The notes under the pieces were generated by a model that saw only the letters and a program-made list of their open reading frames with translations, was not told the origin of the DNA and ran no database searches. Source: Plantactinospora sp. BC1 (GTDB lineage: Bacteria; Actinomycetota; Actinomycetes; Mycobacteriales; Micromonosporaceae). Taken from it: a stretch of 64,000 nt of DNA. A program made the position numbers and the translations under genes. The DNA is taken from positions 5,394,001 to 5,458,000 of the forward strand of contig NZ_CP028158.1 of the NCBI RefSeq assembly GCF_003030345.1. Direction: 5' to 3'. Within the stretch, counting starts at the first letter, position 1; every line of letters begins with the position of its first letter. Of this stretch, positions 1-8,348 are shown in pieces.

Positions 1-355
1 TCGCGGGCATCAGGCAGGGCATGATCTGCCGCATCCTGGGGTCCGGGTTGTGCCCGGTGTTGCCGACCAGCGCGATCAGGTCTTCGCGTACGGACCGCCC
101 GGGCGGTGGCGGCGGTGGCGGCTTCAGCCGGCGCAGGGCGTCCTGGAGCAACGCCTCCTTGCCGGACCAGCGTCGGTAGATGGTCGCCTTGCCCACGCCG
201 GCCCGGGTGGCGATCGCCTCGATCGAGAGCGTCTCGATGCTGCTGCCCTCGGCGAGCAGGTCGAGGGCGGCCTCCAGGATCGCCTCGTCCGCGCGGATGC
301 TCCGCGGGCGTCCTGGCGCCCGCGGAGCATCCATCGTTTCGGTCACGTTAACCAT
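1..355 (-). CDS. TetR family transcriptional regulator (C-terminus off the window)
   Basis: The N-terminal 118 residues of a TetR-type repressor. A helix-turn-helix is clear around residues 35-65: the stretch 'IEAIATRAGVGKATIYRRW' is the classic TetR recognition region, followed by 'SGKEALLQDAL'. The ATG at 353-355 is chosen; an in-frame ATG at 332-334 would remove seven residues. The gene is 13 bp downstream of the MFS transporter on the same strand and probably shares its transcript, so the likely role is repression of that efflux gene. The ligand-binding half lies beyond base 1, so the inducer cannot be guessed. A palindrome at 2033-2047 is a candidate operator. Confidence 0.85.
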   Translation of the reverse strand, partial: MVNVTETMDAPRAPGRPRSIRADEAILEAALDLLAEGSSIETLSIEAIATRAGVGKATIYRRWSGKEALLQDALRRLKPPPPPPPGRSVREDLIALVGNTGHNPDPRMRQIMPCLMPA

Positions 356-368
356 TGTCCCCTGTCGC

Positions 369-1940
369 TCAGGCGGCGACCAGTTCGGGATCACCCACCG
401 GCTCCGGCGGCAGCAGCTGCTCCTCGGCGTTGCGGCCGGGCAGCCAGCGGAGCACCACCACGATGCCGAGGGCGGCGACCACCGCCGAGATCCCGCTCGC
501 CCAGTGCATGGCGGAGACGAAGGCGTCGTTGGCGGCGCTGGTCACCGCCGAGCCGGCCGGGCCGCCGAGCCGCTCCGCGACCGCGTACGCCCCGGAGACC
601 GACTCGGACGCGGCGTCCCGGACCGGTGCCGGCAGCGCGCGGGCCGCCGGCTCGATCTGGTCCCGGTAGACCCCGGAGAGCACCGAGCCGAGTACCGCGA
701 CGCCGAGCGCGCCGGCCACCTGGCGGACGGTGTTGCTGACCGCCGAACCCACCCCGGCCTTCTCCCGGGGCAGCGCTGACATGATCGACTCGGTCGCCGG
801 CGGCATGATGTTGGCCATCCCGACGCCCTGGACGAAGAAGATCAGCCCGATGATCCAGATCGGCGTGGTCGCGGTGGCGAAGGCGAACGCCACCAGCGCC
901 GCCGAGGTCAACGCCAGCCCGGTCACCGCGACGGCCCGACCGCCGTACCGCTTGACCATGGTGGCGCTGCGCGGTGCGAAGACCAGCTGGGCGACGGCGA
1001 ACGGCAGCATCAGCAGGCCGGTCTCCAGCGGGCTGTAGCCGCGGACGAGCTGGAGGTAGAAGGCGCTGAAGAACATCACGCCCATGGCGGCGAAGAAGAC
1101 CAGGCCGATCACCGCGACCGGAGCGGCGAAGCGGGGTACCCGGAACAGCCGTACGTCCAGCGACGGGAACTCGACCCGGCGCTCCCAGGCCACGAAGGCG
1201 GCCAGTACGGCCAGCCCGCCGACGATCGACGCCCAGATGAGCGGCCGACCGAAGCCGTGCTCGCCACCGTCGATGATCCCGTACGAGAGCGCGACCAGAC
1301 CGACCACCGAGAGCAGTACGCCGATCACGTCGATCCGGCCCGGCTTCGGGTCCCGCGAGTCCGGCACCAGCAGCGCGACCGCGACCAGCCCGATCAGCAC
1401 CACCGGCACGTTGATCAGGAAGACCGAGCCCCACCAGTAGTTCTCCAGCAGCAGACCGCCCAGCACCGGGCCGATCGCCACACCGAGGCCGATCGCGCCG
1501 GCCCAGACCCCGATGGCGCGACCGCGCTCCCGGGGGTCGAAGACGTTGGAGATGATCGACAGGGTCACCGGCATCACGGCGGCGGCCCCGAAGCCCATCA
1601 GCGCGCGGGCGCCGATCAGTTGACCGGGGCTCTGCGCGTACGCCGACAGCAGCGAGGCCAGGCCGAAGAGGGCGAGCCCGACCAGCAGGAACCACTTGCG
1701 CCCGTACCGGTCGCCGAGCACGCCGAAGGTGAAGAGCAGCCCGGCGAAGACCAGCGTGTACGAGTTGATCGACCATTCCAGTTCGCCCTGGCTGGCGCCG
1801 AGGCCGTGCACCGGGTCGGCCAGGGTACGCAGTGCGACGTTCAGGACCGTGTTGTCCAGCACGATCACCAGCAGGCTGACCACGAGCACGCCGAGAATGG
1901 CCCAGCGCCTCGGGTGCCCGGTGTTTTCGGTTAACTCCAT
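369..1940 (-). CDS. MFS transporter, DHA2 (EmrB/QacA) drug:H+ antiporter family
   Basis: A 523-residue inner-membrane protein with about 14 hydrophobic segments, the usual layout of DHA2 proton-driven multidrug exporters. Visible family motifs are 'LDNTVLNVAL' in helix 1, 'GDRYGRK' (motif A) in the loop after helix 2, and 'GLGVAIGPVLGG' (antiporter motif C) in helix 5. The open frame extends upstream to 2240, but that part is arginine-rich and lacks family similarity, so the ATG at 1938-1940 ('MELTENTGHPRRWAILG') is preferred. It is followed by the tetR-like gene, the common regulator-pump arrangement. The substrate is unknown; an antibiotic or secondary metabolite is the family expectation. 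Confidence 0.9.
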   Translation of the reverse strand: MELTENTGHPRRWAILGVLVVSLLVIVLDNTVLNVALRTLADPVHGLGASQGELEWSINSYTLVFAGLLFTFGVLGDRYGRKWFLLVGLALFGLASLLSAYAQSPGQLIGARALMGFGAAAVMPVTLSIISNVFDPRERGRAIGVWAGAIGLGVAIGPVLGGLLLENYWWGSVFLINVPVVLIGLVAVALLVPDSRDPKPGRIDVIGVLLSVVGLVALSYGIIDGGEHGFGRPLIWASIVGGLAVLAAFVAWERRVEFPSLDVRLFRVPRFAAPVAVIGLVFFAAMGVMFFSAFYLQLVRGYSPLETGLLMLPFAVAQLVFAPRSATMVKRYGGRAVAVTGLALTSAALVAFAFATATTPIWIIGLIFFVQGVGMANIMPPATESIMSALPREKAGVGSAVSNTVRQVAGALGVAVLGSVLSGVYRDQIEPAARALPAPVRDAASESVSGAYAVAERLGGPAGSAVTSAANDAFVSAMHWASGISAVVAALGIVVVLRWLPGRNAEEQLLPPEPVGDPELVAA

Positions 1941-2032
1941 GCGGTGTTTTGTCCCCCCGAGACCCCGCTTCGCCCGATTCGGCGGCGGGGAAGTTTCTTG
2001 ACCGCACTGACGATAGTCAGCCGGAAACCGAA

Positions 2033-2047
2033 ACGGAACCGTTCCGT
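2033..2047. promoter_or_regulatory. Candidate TetR operator upstream of the MFS gene
   Basis: A perfect 15-bp palindrome, ACGGAAC-C-GTTCCGT, lies 93 bp upstream of the MFS start. On the minus strand it sits just before a plausible -10 (TATCGT, complement of 2010-2015), where a repressor would block transcription of the efflux pair. The binding assignment is inference from position and symmetry. Confidence 0.45.
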
Positions 2048-2092
2048 ATCGTAATGTGAGCCGGCTCACCCCCGCCCGGGCGGCTCGCGGCG

Positions 2093-2235
2093 GACGAGGC
2101 GGGCCGTGCCCTCGGACGACCGCGTGCCGGCTCTCGGACGCAGCACGCCGGCTCTCGTTCGAGGCGCGCGGTGCCCTGAAACGAGGCGCGCGGTGCCCTC
2201 GGACGAGGCGTGCCGGGGCTCGAACGAGGCGTCCG
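2093..2235. repeat. Degenerate tandem repeat, about 22-bp period, 6-7 units
   Basis: Units begin near 2093, 2115, 2137, 2157, 2179, 2202 and 2222. Each is a variant of GACGAGGCG followed by GTGCC and CTCG. This fills most of the 339-bp gap (1941-2279) between the divergent MFS and SDR genes. The open frames crossing it are arginine/alanine-rich and not credible proteins. The function is unknown. Confidence 0.7.
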
Positions 2236-2279
2236 ATCACCGCCAGACGACGGCCCGCCCGTTGATCAGGATTGTGGGC

Positions 2280-3044
2280 ATGAGCGAGGTTATTGCGGCG
2301 GAAAGCCGTGTTCTAGAGGGAAAGGTCGCGTTCGTCACCGGAGGCAGCCGGGGCATCGGCGCGGCGGTGGCGGTCCGGCTGGCCGAGGATGGTGCCGACG
2401 TGGCGCTGACCTACCAGCAGGACGTCGAGGCGGCCGATGCGGTACTGGACCGGATCAAGGCGATCGGCCGGCGCGGGCTGGCGATCCAGGCCGACAGTGC
2501 CGATCCGGCGGCCGTCGTCTCGGCGGTTGACCGGGCGGCCGGTGAGTTCGGCCGACTCGACGTACTGGTCAACAACGCCGGGGCGTTCCTGGTCGGGCCG
2601 ATGGAGGAGTTGGGGCTCGCGGAGTTCGAGCGGACCGTGGCGGTGAACGTCCGGGCCCCGTTCGTCGCCGCCCAGGCGGCGGCCCGACACATGGTCGAGG
2701 GTGGACGGATCATCTCGATCGGCAGCAACATGGCCGAACGGGCGGCGTTTCCGGGCTTCGCGCTCTATTCGATGAGCAAGACCGCGTTGACCGGGCTGAC
2801 CAAGGGGCTCGGCCGGGACCTCGGTCCCCGGGGCATCACCGTGAACCTGGTGAACCCCGGCCCGACCGACACCGACTCGAACCCGGCCGACAGCCCGATG
2901 GCGGAGACCATCCGCGGCTTCACCGCCGTCGCTCGGTACGCCGTACCGGCCGAGATCGCGGCGATGGTCGCCTGGGTGGCCAGCGCCGACAGCTCGTACG
3001 TCACCGGGACGACGATCAACGTCGACGGCGGCTTCACCATCTGA
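2280..3044 (+). CDS. SDR family oxidoreductase (3-oxoacyl-ACP reductase-like)
   Basis: A 254-residue classical short-chain dehydrogenase, expected to be cytosolic and to reduce or oxidise a carbonyl/alcohol with NAD(P). The Rossmann motif TGGSRGIG is at residues 20-27, NNAG at 98-101, and the catalytic set is S149, Y163 and K167 (YSMSK). The C-terminal 'YVTGTTINVDGGF' is typical of the FabG-like group. The frame is open from 2106, but similarity begins at the ATG at 2280. It is divergent from the MFS gene. The substrate cannot be told from sequence. Confidence 0.9.
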   Translation: MSEVIAAESRVLEGKVAFVTGGSRGIGAAVAVRLAEDGADVALTYQQDVEAADAVLDRIKAIGRRGLAIQADSADPAAVVSAVDRAAGEFGRLDVLVNNAGAFLVGPMEELGLAEFERTVAVNVRAPFVAAQAAARHMVEGGRIISIGSNMAERAAFPGFALYSMSKTALTGLTKGLGRDLGPRGITVNLVNPGPTDTDSNPADSPMAETIRGFTAVARYAVPAEIAAMVAWVASADSSYVTGTTINVDGGFTI

Positions 3045-3050
3045 TCCAGT

Positions 3051-3175
3051 CCCCGGGCCGCCTGATCCACCTTTGCGGCGACGGAGGCGGTCGGGCCGGC
3101 GACCAGCGTGCCGGCCATGGCCAGGCCGGCCGCCACCATCACCGCACCCAGCCCCTCCGGGCGAGACGTCCGCAC
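3051..3175 (-). pseudogene. Possible remnant of a secreted-protein gene (signal peptide only)
   Basis: Reading leftward from the GTG at 3173-3175, the frame encodes a textbook signal peptide: 'RTSRPEG', a hydrophobic core 'LGAVMVAAGLAMAGTLVAG', then 'PTASVAA'. A purine-rich GAAGGGGG lies a few bases upstream. The frame then runs into the antisense of the SDR 3' end, where it no longer resembles a protein. I read this as the 5' stub of a gene whose body was lost. A chance open frame in high-GC DNA remains possible. Confidence 0.25.
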
Positions 3176-3277
3176 CACCGGCCCCCTTCGATCGTCCGAA
3201 GGCAAGCCTGCGCACCACCACTGGACAGACACTGAACAACCACTGGAACCCACGCCGACACCGGCGGGGACCGTCAT

Positions 3278-3325
3278 GATCCCGGAGAGTCCGGCACGCC
3301 TGGACCGGCCGGACGCTCCGGGATC
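3278..3325. terminator. Long perfect-but-one hairpin
   Basis: Two 18-base arms (3278-3295 and 3308-3325) pair with one mismatch around a 12-base loop: GATCCCGGAG...CTCCGGGATC outside, GTCCGGC/GCCGGAC inside. It lies 230 bp past the SDR stop in non-coding DNA. There is no U-tract, which is usual for actinobacterial terminators. A protein-binding site or the edge of lost DNA are alternatives. Confidence 0.45.
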
Positions 3326-3901
3326 ACGCGGCCCGGCCTGATCGATCCTGGACGTCAAGCCGTCCCCACCAGTTCGTACCATTTTCGGCGATTCATCCGA
3401 TCGCGCATCATGCTCGCTCGACCACATGGCTGCCGCTGCCGTCGGGCTGGCGCGGTCGAGCCAGTCGCTGAAGGACCGGTCCGACGGCCCTACCCCGATC
3501 ATCCTGGGCGGGTCAGGCCGGAACACCGTCAGATCCACAGACCCTCTGCTCTACGTCCCCAAAGGTCGGAGGCGCGGGTAGGTGAGCAATTCGCGGACCT
3601 GCCCCCGGTGTGCGGTCTCCTGCAGAAAGCGGCATTTCTCCTTCAGATTTCGTTCTGGGCCCTAGTCTGCGATTCCGTACACGCCGGCAACTTATTGTTT
3701 GCCCGAGTCACGCTTGGTGAGCTACGTCCCGTGGCTACCGATCTCGCGATGGTCGTTGTCTTGTCGCCCTCAACCGTCCTCCGGAAACCGGGCGGTTGAT
3801 GAGGCCGATGCACTAGCGTGAGCTTCGGATGATGCGGGTGCAATGCCTGGTCTCTTCGCCAGTGCCGAGTGCTTGCCGCGCGATCGAGAGGATTAGATTT
3901 C

Positions 3902-4804
3902 ATGGTCAAGAAGTTCATTAAGGACGCGGTGTCGCGCAGTTCGGAGTCCGACGATGACCAGCGGAAGCTTTCGTCAATGGTCGGCCAGGGGGACGTTGCC
4001 GCCCAGTCGCAGGATGGGTCCGGCCCGAGCGACGCGACAATCCTGAACTTCGCACTCAATCTCGAGTACCTCGAAGCCGAGTTCTACCTTCGCGCCACGA
4101 CCGGCGAGGGCCTTCCCGACGAAATGACGACCGGCACGGGCACTCGTGGTGAGGTCACGGGCGGGGGAGCCGTCAGCTTCAGCAATTCGGTGGTGCGGAA
4201 GCTCGCTCATGAGATCGCGTCGGACGAGCAGCAGCATGTGGCGTTCCTCCGGTCCGCCCTCGGCGAAAACGCCGTCTCGCGCCCCGCGATTTCTCTCGAT
4301 ACGAGTTTCACCGCCGCAGCCACGGCGGCCGGGCTCATCAAGTCCGGCGAGGTCTTCGATCCATACGCCAACGACCTTAATTTCCTGTTTGCCGCGTTCC
4401 TGTTCGAGGATGTCGGTGTCTCCGCGTTCAAAGGAGCGGCGCCGCTGCTGTCCAACAAGACCTATCTTGACGCCGCCGCAGGCATGCTCGCCACGGAGGC
4501 ATACCATGCCGGAATCGTTCGTTTTGCACTCTACAACGAGGGAATGATCAACGACGCGGTGTTCACGGGCGTGCAGAAGCTCTCCGACGCGCGCAACAGT
4601 CTCGACGGTCCGGTTGATGACGACCAGGGGATCGGCGCCAGCACCGAGGCGAACTTCATCCCTACGGATGCCGACGGCATCGCCTACGGCCGCACAGCCC
4701 AGTCGGTCCTGAACATCGTCTACCTGAACCCCGACGCAGTGACCTCTGGCGGCTTCTATCCGTCCGGCCTCAACGGCGAAATCGTGATGAGCGCTGCCGC
4801 GTAG
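3902..4804 (+). CDS. Ferritin-like domain protein (Ferritin_2 / desiccation-related type)
   Basis: A 300-residue protein with a four-helix ferritin-like bundle. Metal-ligand candidates follow the E...ExxH...E...ExxH pattern: E55/E58/E60 in 'LEYLEAEFY', E109/H112 in 'SDEQQH', E169 in 'FLFEDVG', and E199/H202 in 'TEAYH'. Members of this family are often stress- or desiccation-associated; the reaction is not established. The ATG at 3902 is preferred because GAGAGGA precedes it at a good distance. Codon use (AAT, CTT, TTT, ATT) is clearly less GC-biased than the neighbours, suggesting transfer. No export signal is obvious, although many relatives are secreted. Confidence 0.8.
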   Translation: MVKKFIKDAVSRSSESDDDQRKLSSMVGQGDVAAQSQDGSGPSDATILNFALNLEYLEAEFYLRATTGEGLPDEMTTGTGTRGEVTGGGAVSFSNSVVRKLAHEIASDEQQHVAFLRSALGENAVSRPAISLDTSFTAAATAAGLIKSGEVFDPYANDLNFLFAAFLFEDVGVSAFKGAAPLLSNKTYLDAAAGMLATEAYHAGIVRFALYNEGMINDAVFTGVQKLSDARNSLDGPVDDDQGIGASTEANFIPTDADGIAYGRTAQSVLNIVYLNPDAVTSGGFYPSGLNGEIVMSAAA

Positions 4805-4848
4805 CCGTTGAGGCGTCCATCATCCGGTGCGCTTCTCCGTGCAGAGGG

Positions 4849-5316
4849 TTATCGAAGGCGGGCGGCGCGCAGTGAGTCGGCAGTAGTCAGGAGCGCGGCA
4901 CCGAGGAGCACGGTGTCCTTCAACAGGAATTGGCCTAGCTGAGAAAGGCTCAACGCCCCCTGCCCTTCTTGCCGAGCCTCGGCCGTTGTGGCCAGGAAAC
5001 TGAGCGTGGTGAGGAACATCCCGACCGCTCCGGCGCTACCGATCGCCGATGCTCTGGGCGCAAGTGGCTTCGCGGCTATCAGGCTGCCGAGGGTGATCTC
5101 CGTGATCCCGATGAGTCGGTTGAGCTTCTGTGCGCCCAGCGTTTTGCGGAACCGCGAGAACAGCGGACTCGACGTGAGCAGGGGTTCGTTGTTCTCGACC
5201 TCGTACTGCGTGAACTTGAGCATGCCGATCCACAAGATGTTCGTCGCCAGTGCGGAGCGCAGGACGAGGGAGGCTACCGAGGCGAGGTCATCGGCCGGGT
5301 CGTGTCGTATGCGCAT
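4849..5316 (-). CDS. DUF417 (YkgB/RclC-like) membrane protein
   Basis: A 155-residue inner-membrane protein with about four hydrophobic segments. The segment 'NILWIGMLKFTQYEVENNE' followed by 'PLLTSSPL' is the DUF417 signature, and 'FLTTLSFLATT' matches its third helix. The E. coli relative RclC belongs to a reactive-chlorine resistance operon, so a role in oxidative defence is plausible but inferred. It converges on the ferritin-like gene and shares its less GC-rich codon use, as if the two arrived together. An SD (GGAG) precedes the ATG. Confidence 0.75.
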   Translation of the reverse strand: MRIRHDPADDLASVASLVLRSALATNILWIGMLKFTQYEVENNEPLLTSSPLFSRFRKTLGAQKLNRLIGITEITLGSLIAAKPLAPRASAIGSAGAVGMFLTTLSFLATTAEARQEGQGALSLSQLGQFLLKDTVLLGAALLTTADSLRAARLR

Positions 5317-5413
5317 CGCTCACTCCAAGTCGCTGTGGCCATCGGCGTGCGCGCGACCATTACCCGTTACGGCCCACCTCACGCGAGTCGGACGAATTTC
5401 GGAGTGAGCAGCG

Positions 5414-5728
5414 TCAGCTCCAGCAACGGTCGTCGTCGTAGACGATCGTCAGCGTGCTGCGGTACGCCCTCGACGCGTCCCCGTCCGGCACCCGGTCCGG
5501 CGGCTCCACCGGTCCGTCGCTCCAGACCTTCGTGGCCCGGTACGGGTAACCGTCCTGCCCGGGCGCCTCGGCCCGGAAGAAGACCCGCTGCCCCGCCGTC
5601 AGAGCACGGTAACCGGGGGCAGCGATGGCGGAGAAGTGCACCCAGCAGCCGCCCGGGGTCTCGGCCGCGTCGAGCACTCCCCAGCCCCGGTCGGCGTCGA
5701 ACTCGCGTACCACCCCGACGAGGGTCAC
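5414..5728 (-). CDS. Cold-shock-domain protein (divergent)
   Basis: A 104-residue protein with a cold-shock domain in its first ~70 residues: 'GVVREFDADRGWGVLDA' corresponds to the RNP1 strand and 'CWVHFSAI' to RNP2. It is longer and more diverged than CspA at 30714-30917, and its C-terminal ~30 residues (acidic, ending 'YDDDRCWS') are not part of the domain. It should bind single-stranded nucleic acid. It starts with GTG 13 bp after yebC on the same strand and is probably co-transcribed; no strong SD is visible, which fits translational coupling. Confidence 0.75.
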   Translation of the reverse strand: MTLVGVVREFDADRGWGVLDAAETPGGCWVHFSAIAAPGYRALTAGQRVFFRAEAPGQDGYPYRATKVWSDGPVEPPDRVPDGDASRAYRSTLTIVYDDDRCWS

Positions 5729-5741
5729 CTGCGCCGCCGGC

Positions 5742-6491
5742 TCAGCCGACCGCCGCCATGACCTCGTCGGAGACGTCGAAGTTGCCGTAGACGTTCTGCA
5801 CGTCGTCGGAGTCCTCCAGCGCGTCGATCAGCTTGAAGACCTTGCGGGCGCCCTCCTCGTCCAGCGGGACGGTGACGCTGGGCACCAGGGACGACTCGGC
5901 CGACTCGTAGTCAATGCCGGCGTCTTGCAACGCGGTCCGCACCGCGATCAGGTCACCGGGCTCGGAGACCACCTCGAACGCCTCGTCCAGGTCGTTGACC
6001 TCCTCGGCCCCGGCGTCGAGTACGGCGAGCAGCACGTCGTCCTCGGAGAGCCCCGCCTTCGGCACGATCACGACGCCCTTGCGGGAGAACATGTACGACA
6101 CCGAGCCGGCGTCCGCCAGCGAACCGCCGTTGCGGGTCAGCGCGGTGCGTACCTCGGTCGCGGCGCGGTTGCGGTTGTCGGTCAGGCACTCGATCAGCAG
6201 CGCGACGCCGCCGGGGCCGTACCCCTCGTACATCACCGTCTGCCAGTCGGCGCCGCCGGCCTCCAGGCCGGAGCCGCGCTTGACGGCGCGGTCGATGTTG
6301 TCGTTCGGGACCGAGTTCTTCTTCGCCTTCTGGATGGCGTCGAAGAGGGTCGGGTTGCCGGCCGGGTCACCACCACCGGTGCGCGCGGCGACCTCGACGT
6401 TCTTGATCAGCTTGGCGAACATCTTGCCGCGCTTGGCGTCGATGACCGCCTTCTTGTGCTTCGTCGTCGCCCACTTTGAGTGGCCGGACAT
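5742..6491 (-). CDS. yebC: YebC/PmpR family regulatory / translation factor
   Basis: A 249-residue protein that matches YebC along its full length: '[25 protein letters not shown]' at the N-terminus (residues 1-25, very conserved), '[19 protein letters not shown]' in the middle, and an acidic C-terminal domain. YebC-type proteins act as transcriptional regulators in some bacteria and help ribosomes through proline stretches in others. GGAGGT precedes the ATG. In most actinobacteria yebC is followed by ruvC-ruvA-ruvB; here a cold-shock-domain gene follows and no ruv gene is in the window. Confidence 0.95.
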   Translation of the reverse strand: MSGHSKWATTKHKKAVIDAKRGKMFAKLIKNVEVAARTGGGDPAGNPTLFDAIQKAKKNSVPNDNIDRAVKRGSGLEAGGADWQTVMYEGYGPGGVALLIECLTDNRNRAATEVRTALTRNGGSLADAGSVSYMFSRKGVVIVPKAGLSEDDVLLAVLDAGAEEVNDLDEAFEVVSEPGDLIAVRTALQDAGIDYESAESSLVPSVTVPLDEEGARKVFKLIDALEDSDDVQNVYGNFDVSDEVMAAVG

Positions 6492-6722
6492 CTGTTACCT
6501 CCGTTGCTAGCCGCCGCCTGCTTCGACCGCACCGCGCACGCCTCGCTCCGCACCCGACGCACACGGTGGTGCCGGTCAACTCCGCTGGAAGCCGTGGCGG
6601 CCAGATGGCCCTGCCGAATCTCGACAATCCTACCGACGCGCGGCGGGCGGCCGTCACCCGCCGCACACCGGCAGCCACGAAATCGTACAGATCACCACAT
6701 AACAAACGGAGCGTCTATCTGC

Positions 6723-7373
6723 TCACGACGTCGCGACCGGGGCCCGGAGCGGGTCGAGGAGTTCGGTGAGCAGCGCCGTGACCGCCACCGCCCGATCCTC
6801 GCCCGGCGCGATCCGCCCCGCGGCGGTTGGATCGGACGGGTCCTCGCCGGACCAGTCGAAGTCGGCGAAGAGGCCCAACCCGACGTGGGTCGGCACGACC
6901 ACCATCCCCACCTCGGTGAGGATGTCCCGCAAATGCCCGGCCGCCTGCCCGCCGCCACTCACGCCGTAGCTGAGCAGGCCGGCGGGCTTGCCCCGCCACT
7001 CCGCATCCAGATAGTCGATGCCGTTCTTCAGCACGGCGGGAATCGAATGGTTGTACTCGGGCGTGACGAAGACGAAGGCGTCGCACCCGGCCACCACCGC
7101 CGACCAGCGGCGGGTGTGATCGTTCCGGTAGTCGCCGAACCTGGCCGGCACCGGCTCGTCGAGCAGCGGCAGCCGCTGCTCCGCGAGATCGATCAGTTCG
7201 ACGGCCGCCACGTCGGCCCGTACCGCCGGGTGCCCGGCCGCCACCTCGGCCACCCACCGGGCCACCGCCGGTCCTCGACGGCCCGGCCGGCTGCTTCCCA
7301 CGACCACGCCGATGACGCGAGGTCCGGTCCGCTCCGTACTGTCCGAGAGTGCTCTGCGTTCCGTACTGTCCAT
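6723..7373 (-). CDS. NADPH-dependent FMN reductase family protein
   Basis: A 216-residue flavodoxin-fold protein. 'VIGVVVGSSRPGRRGPAVARW' near the N-terminus is the FMN phosphate-binding loop, and 'VTPEYNHSIPAVLKNGIDYL' is the second FMN contact typical of NAD(P)H-dependent FMN/quinone reductases. The C-terminal 40 residues are an extension. The start at 7373 is not firmly fixed because the first 17 residues lie outside the fold. It is divergent from an MmyB-type regulator with a palindrome between them; such regulator/oxidoreductase pairs are common in actinobacteria. Likely role: flavin or quinone reduction under redox or electrophile stress. Confidence 0.85.
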   Translation of the reverse strand: MDSTERRALSDSTERTGPRVIGVVVGSSRPGRRGPAVARWVAEVAAGHPAVRADVAAVELIDLAEQRLPLLDEPVPARFGDYRNDHTRRWSAVVAGCDAFVFVTPEYNHSIPAVLKNGIDYLDAEWRGKPAGLLSYGVSGGGQAAGHLRDILTEVGMVVVPTHVGLGLFADFDWSGEDPSDPTAAGRIAPGEDRAVAVTALLTELLDPLRAPVATS

Positions 7374-7419
7374 GACTCGATCCCATCGGCGATCCCGCAC
7401 CGCCGGGAGACCGGCGCGA

Positions 7420-7442
7420 GGGTAGCCCTGGCAGGGATACCC
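7420..7442. promoter_or_regulatory. Candidate operator between FMN reductase and MmyB-type regulator
   Basis: A 23-bp near-perfect palindrome, GGGTA-g-CCCT-ggc-AGGG-a-TACCC, is centred in the 100-bp divergent intergenic region. It is well placed for the regulator to control both genes. The assignment is inference from symmetry and location. Confidence 0.45.
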
Positions 7443-7473
7443 TTCCGACCTCCGACAGCGGCAGACTGGACCG

Positions 7474-8325
7474 GTGATGGACGGAGAACTGGGCGCGTTC
7501 CTCCGCAGCCGGCGCGAGGCGTTGCGGCCCGAACAGGTGGGACTGCCGGCCGGGATCCGACGCCGCGCGCCGGGGCTGCGCCGGGCCGAACTCGCGACGC
7601 TCGCGCAGGTCAGCGTGGAATACCTGACCCGGCTCGAACAGGGCCGCGACACCCGACCCTCGCCGGAGATCCTCGCCGCGCTGGCAGACGCGCTCCGGCT
7701 CGACGAGGACGACCGGCAACACCTGCGGCAGCTCGCAGCGGTCAACCACCACCGACAGCTGTGCGCGGGACGTCGCCCGTCGGTGTCGCGCACCGTCCGC
7801 CCGGAGGCTCGGCTGCTCCTGGACGCGCTACGGGACCGGCCGGCGTACCTGGTGAACCGGATCGGCGAATTGCTTGCCTGGAACGATCTGTTCGACCGGC
7901 TGTCCCGTCCGCTCGGGCTGCTCGACGGCGACCGACCCAACCTGGTGTGGTACGTCTTCGCCGACGAACGCGCCCGGGAGCACTTCCCCGACTGGGCGGA
8001 GTTGGCCGACCAACAGGTCGCCGAGTTGCACCGGCTTCGCCAGGGCGACCCGGCTACCGACGAGTTCGCCGAGCGCCTCGGCCGTACGGTGGGGACGCCG
8101 TTCACCTCGCGGTGGCGGCGCCGTCCGGTCAGCGCCAGCTCCAGCGGCGTGCGCTGGTTGCGGCATCCGGAGGTCGGGCCGGTGCGGCTCGGGTACGAGA
8201 CGTTGGCACTCACCGACGACCAGCAGCGGTTGGTGGTACAGCTGCCCGCCGACGCCGCCAGCGCGGAGGCCCTGGACCGCCTGCTGGGCCGGCGTCCGGG
8301 TCAGCTGCGCTCGGTGGCCGGCTGA
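7474..8325 (+). CDS. Helix-turn-helix regulator with MmyB-like ligand-binding domain
   Basis: A 283-residue regulator. Residues ~5-75 form an XRE-type HTH, with 'LRRAELATLAQVSVEYLTRLE' followed by 'QGRDTRPSPEILAALADAL'. Residues ~110-270 match the MmyB-like domain: 'YLVNRIGELLAWNDLFDRL', 'NLVWYVFADERAREHFPDW', 'GVRWLRHPEVGPV'. In studied relatives this domain binds small hydrophobic ligands. The start may be the first or second of two adjacent ATG codons. It is divergently paired with the FMN reductase and probably controls it. Confidence 0.9.
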   Translation: MMDGELGAFLRSRREALRPEQVGLPAGIRRRAPGLRRAELATLAQVSVEYLTRLEQGRDTRPSPEILAALADALRLDEDDRQHLRQLAAVNHHRQLCAGRRPSVSRTVRPEARLLLDALRDRPAYLVNRIGELLAWNDLFDRLSRPLGLLDGDRPNLVWYVFADERAREHFPDWAELADQQVAELHRLRQGDPATDEFAERLGRTVGTPFTSRWRRRPVSASSSGVRWLRHPEVGPVRLGYETLALTDDQQRLVVQLPADAASAEALDRLLGRRPGQLRSVAG

Positions 8326-8348
8326 GGCTGCCGCGGACACCGGTCCGC

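Larger units (their letters stand above)
3045..3901. other. 857-bp stretch without a convincing intact gene
   Basis: Apart from the signal-peptide stub and the hairpin, no frame here looks like a protein. Base composition falls noticeably from about 3590 onward, matching the following ferritin-like gene. An inverted repeat TCAACCG (3770-3776) / CGGTTGA (3793-3799) lies about 100 bp before that gene and could be an operator. Confidence 0.5.

Noticed and set aside
3410-3799. 129-codon plus-strand frame in the gene-poor stretch
   Set aside because: No SD, no domain, uneven composition and no neighbour support.
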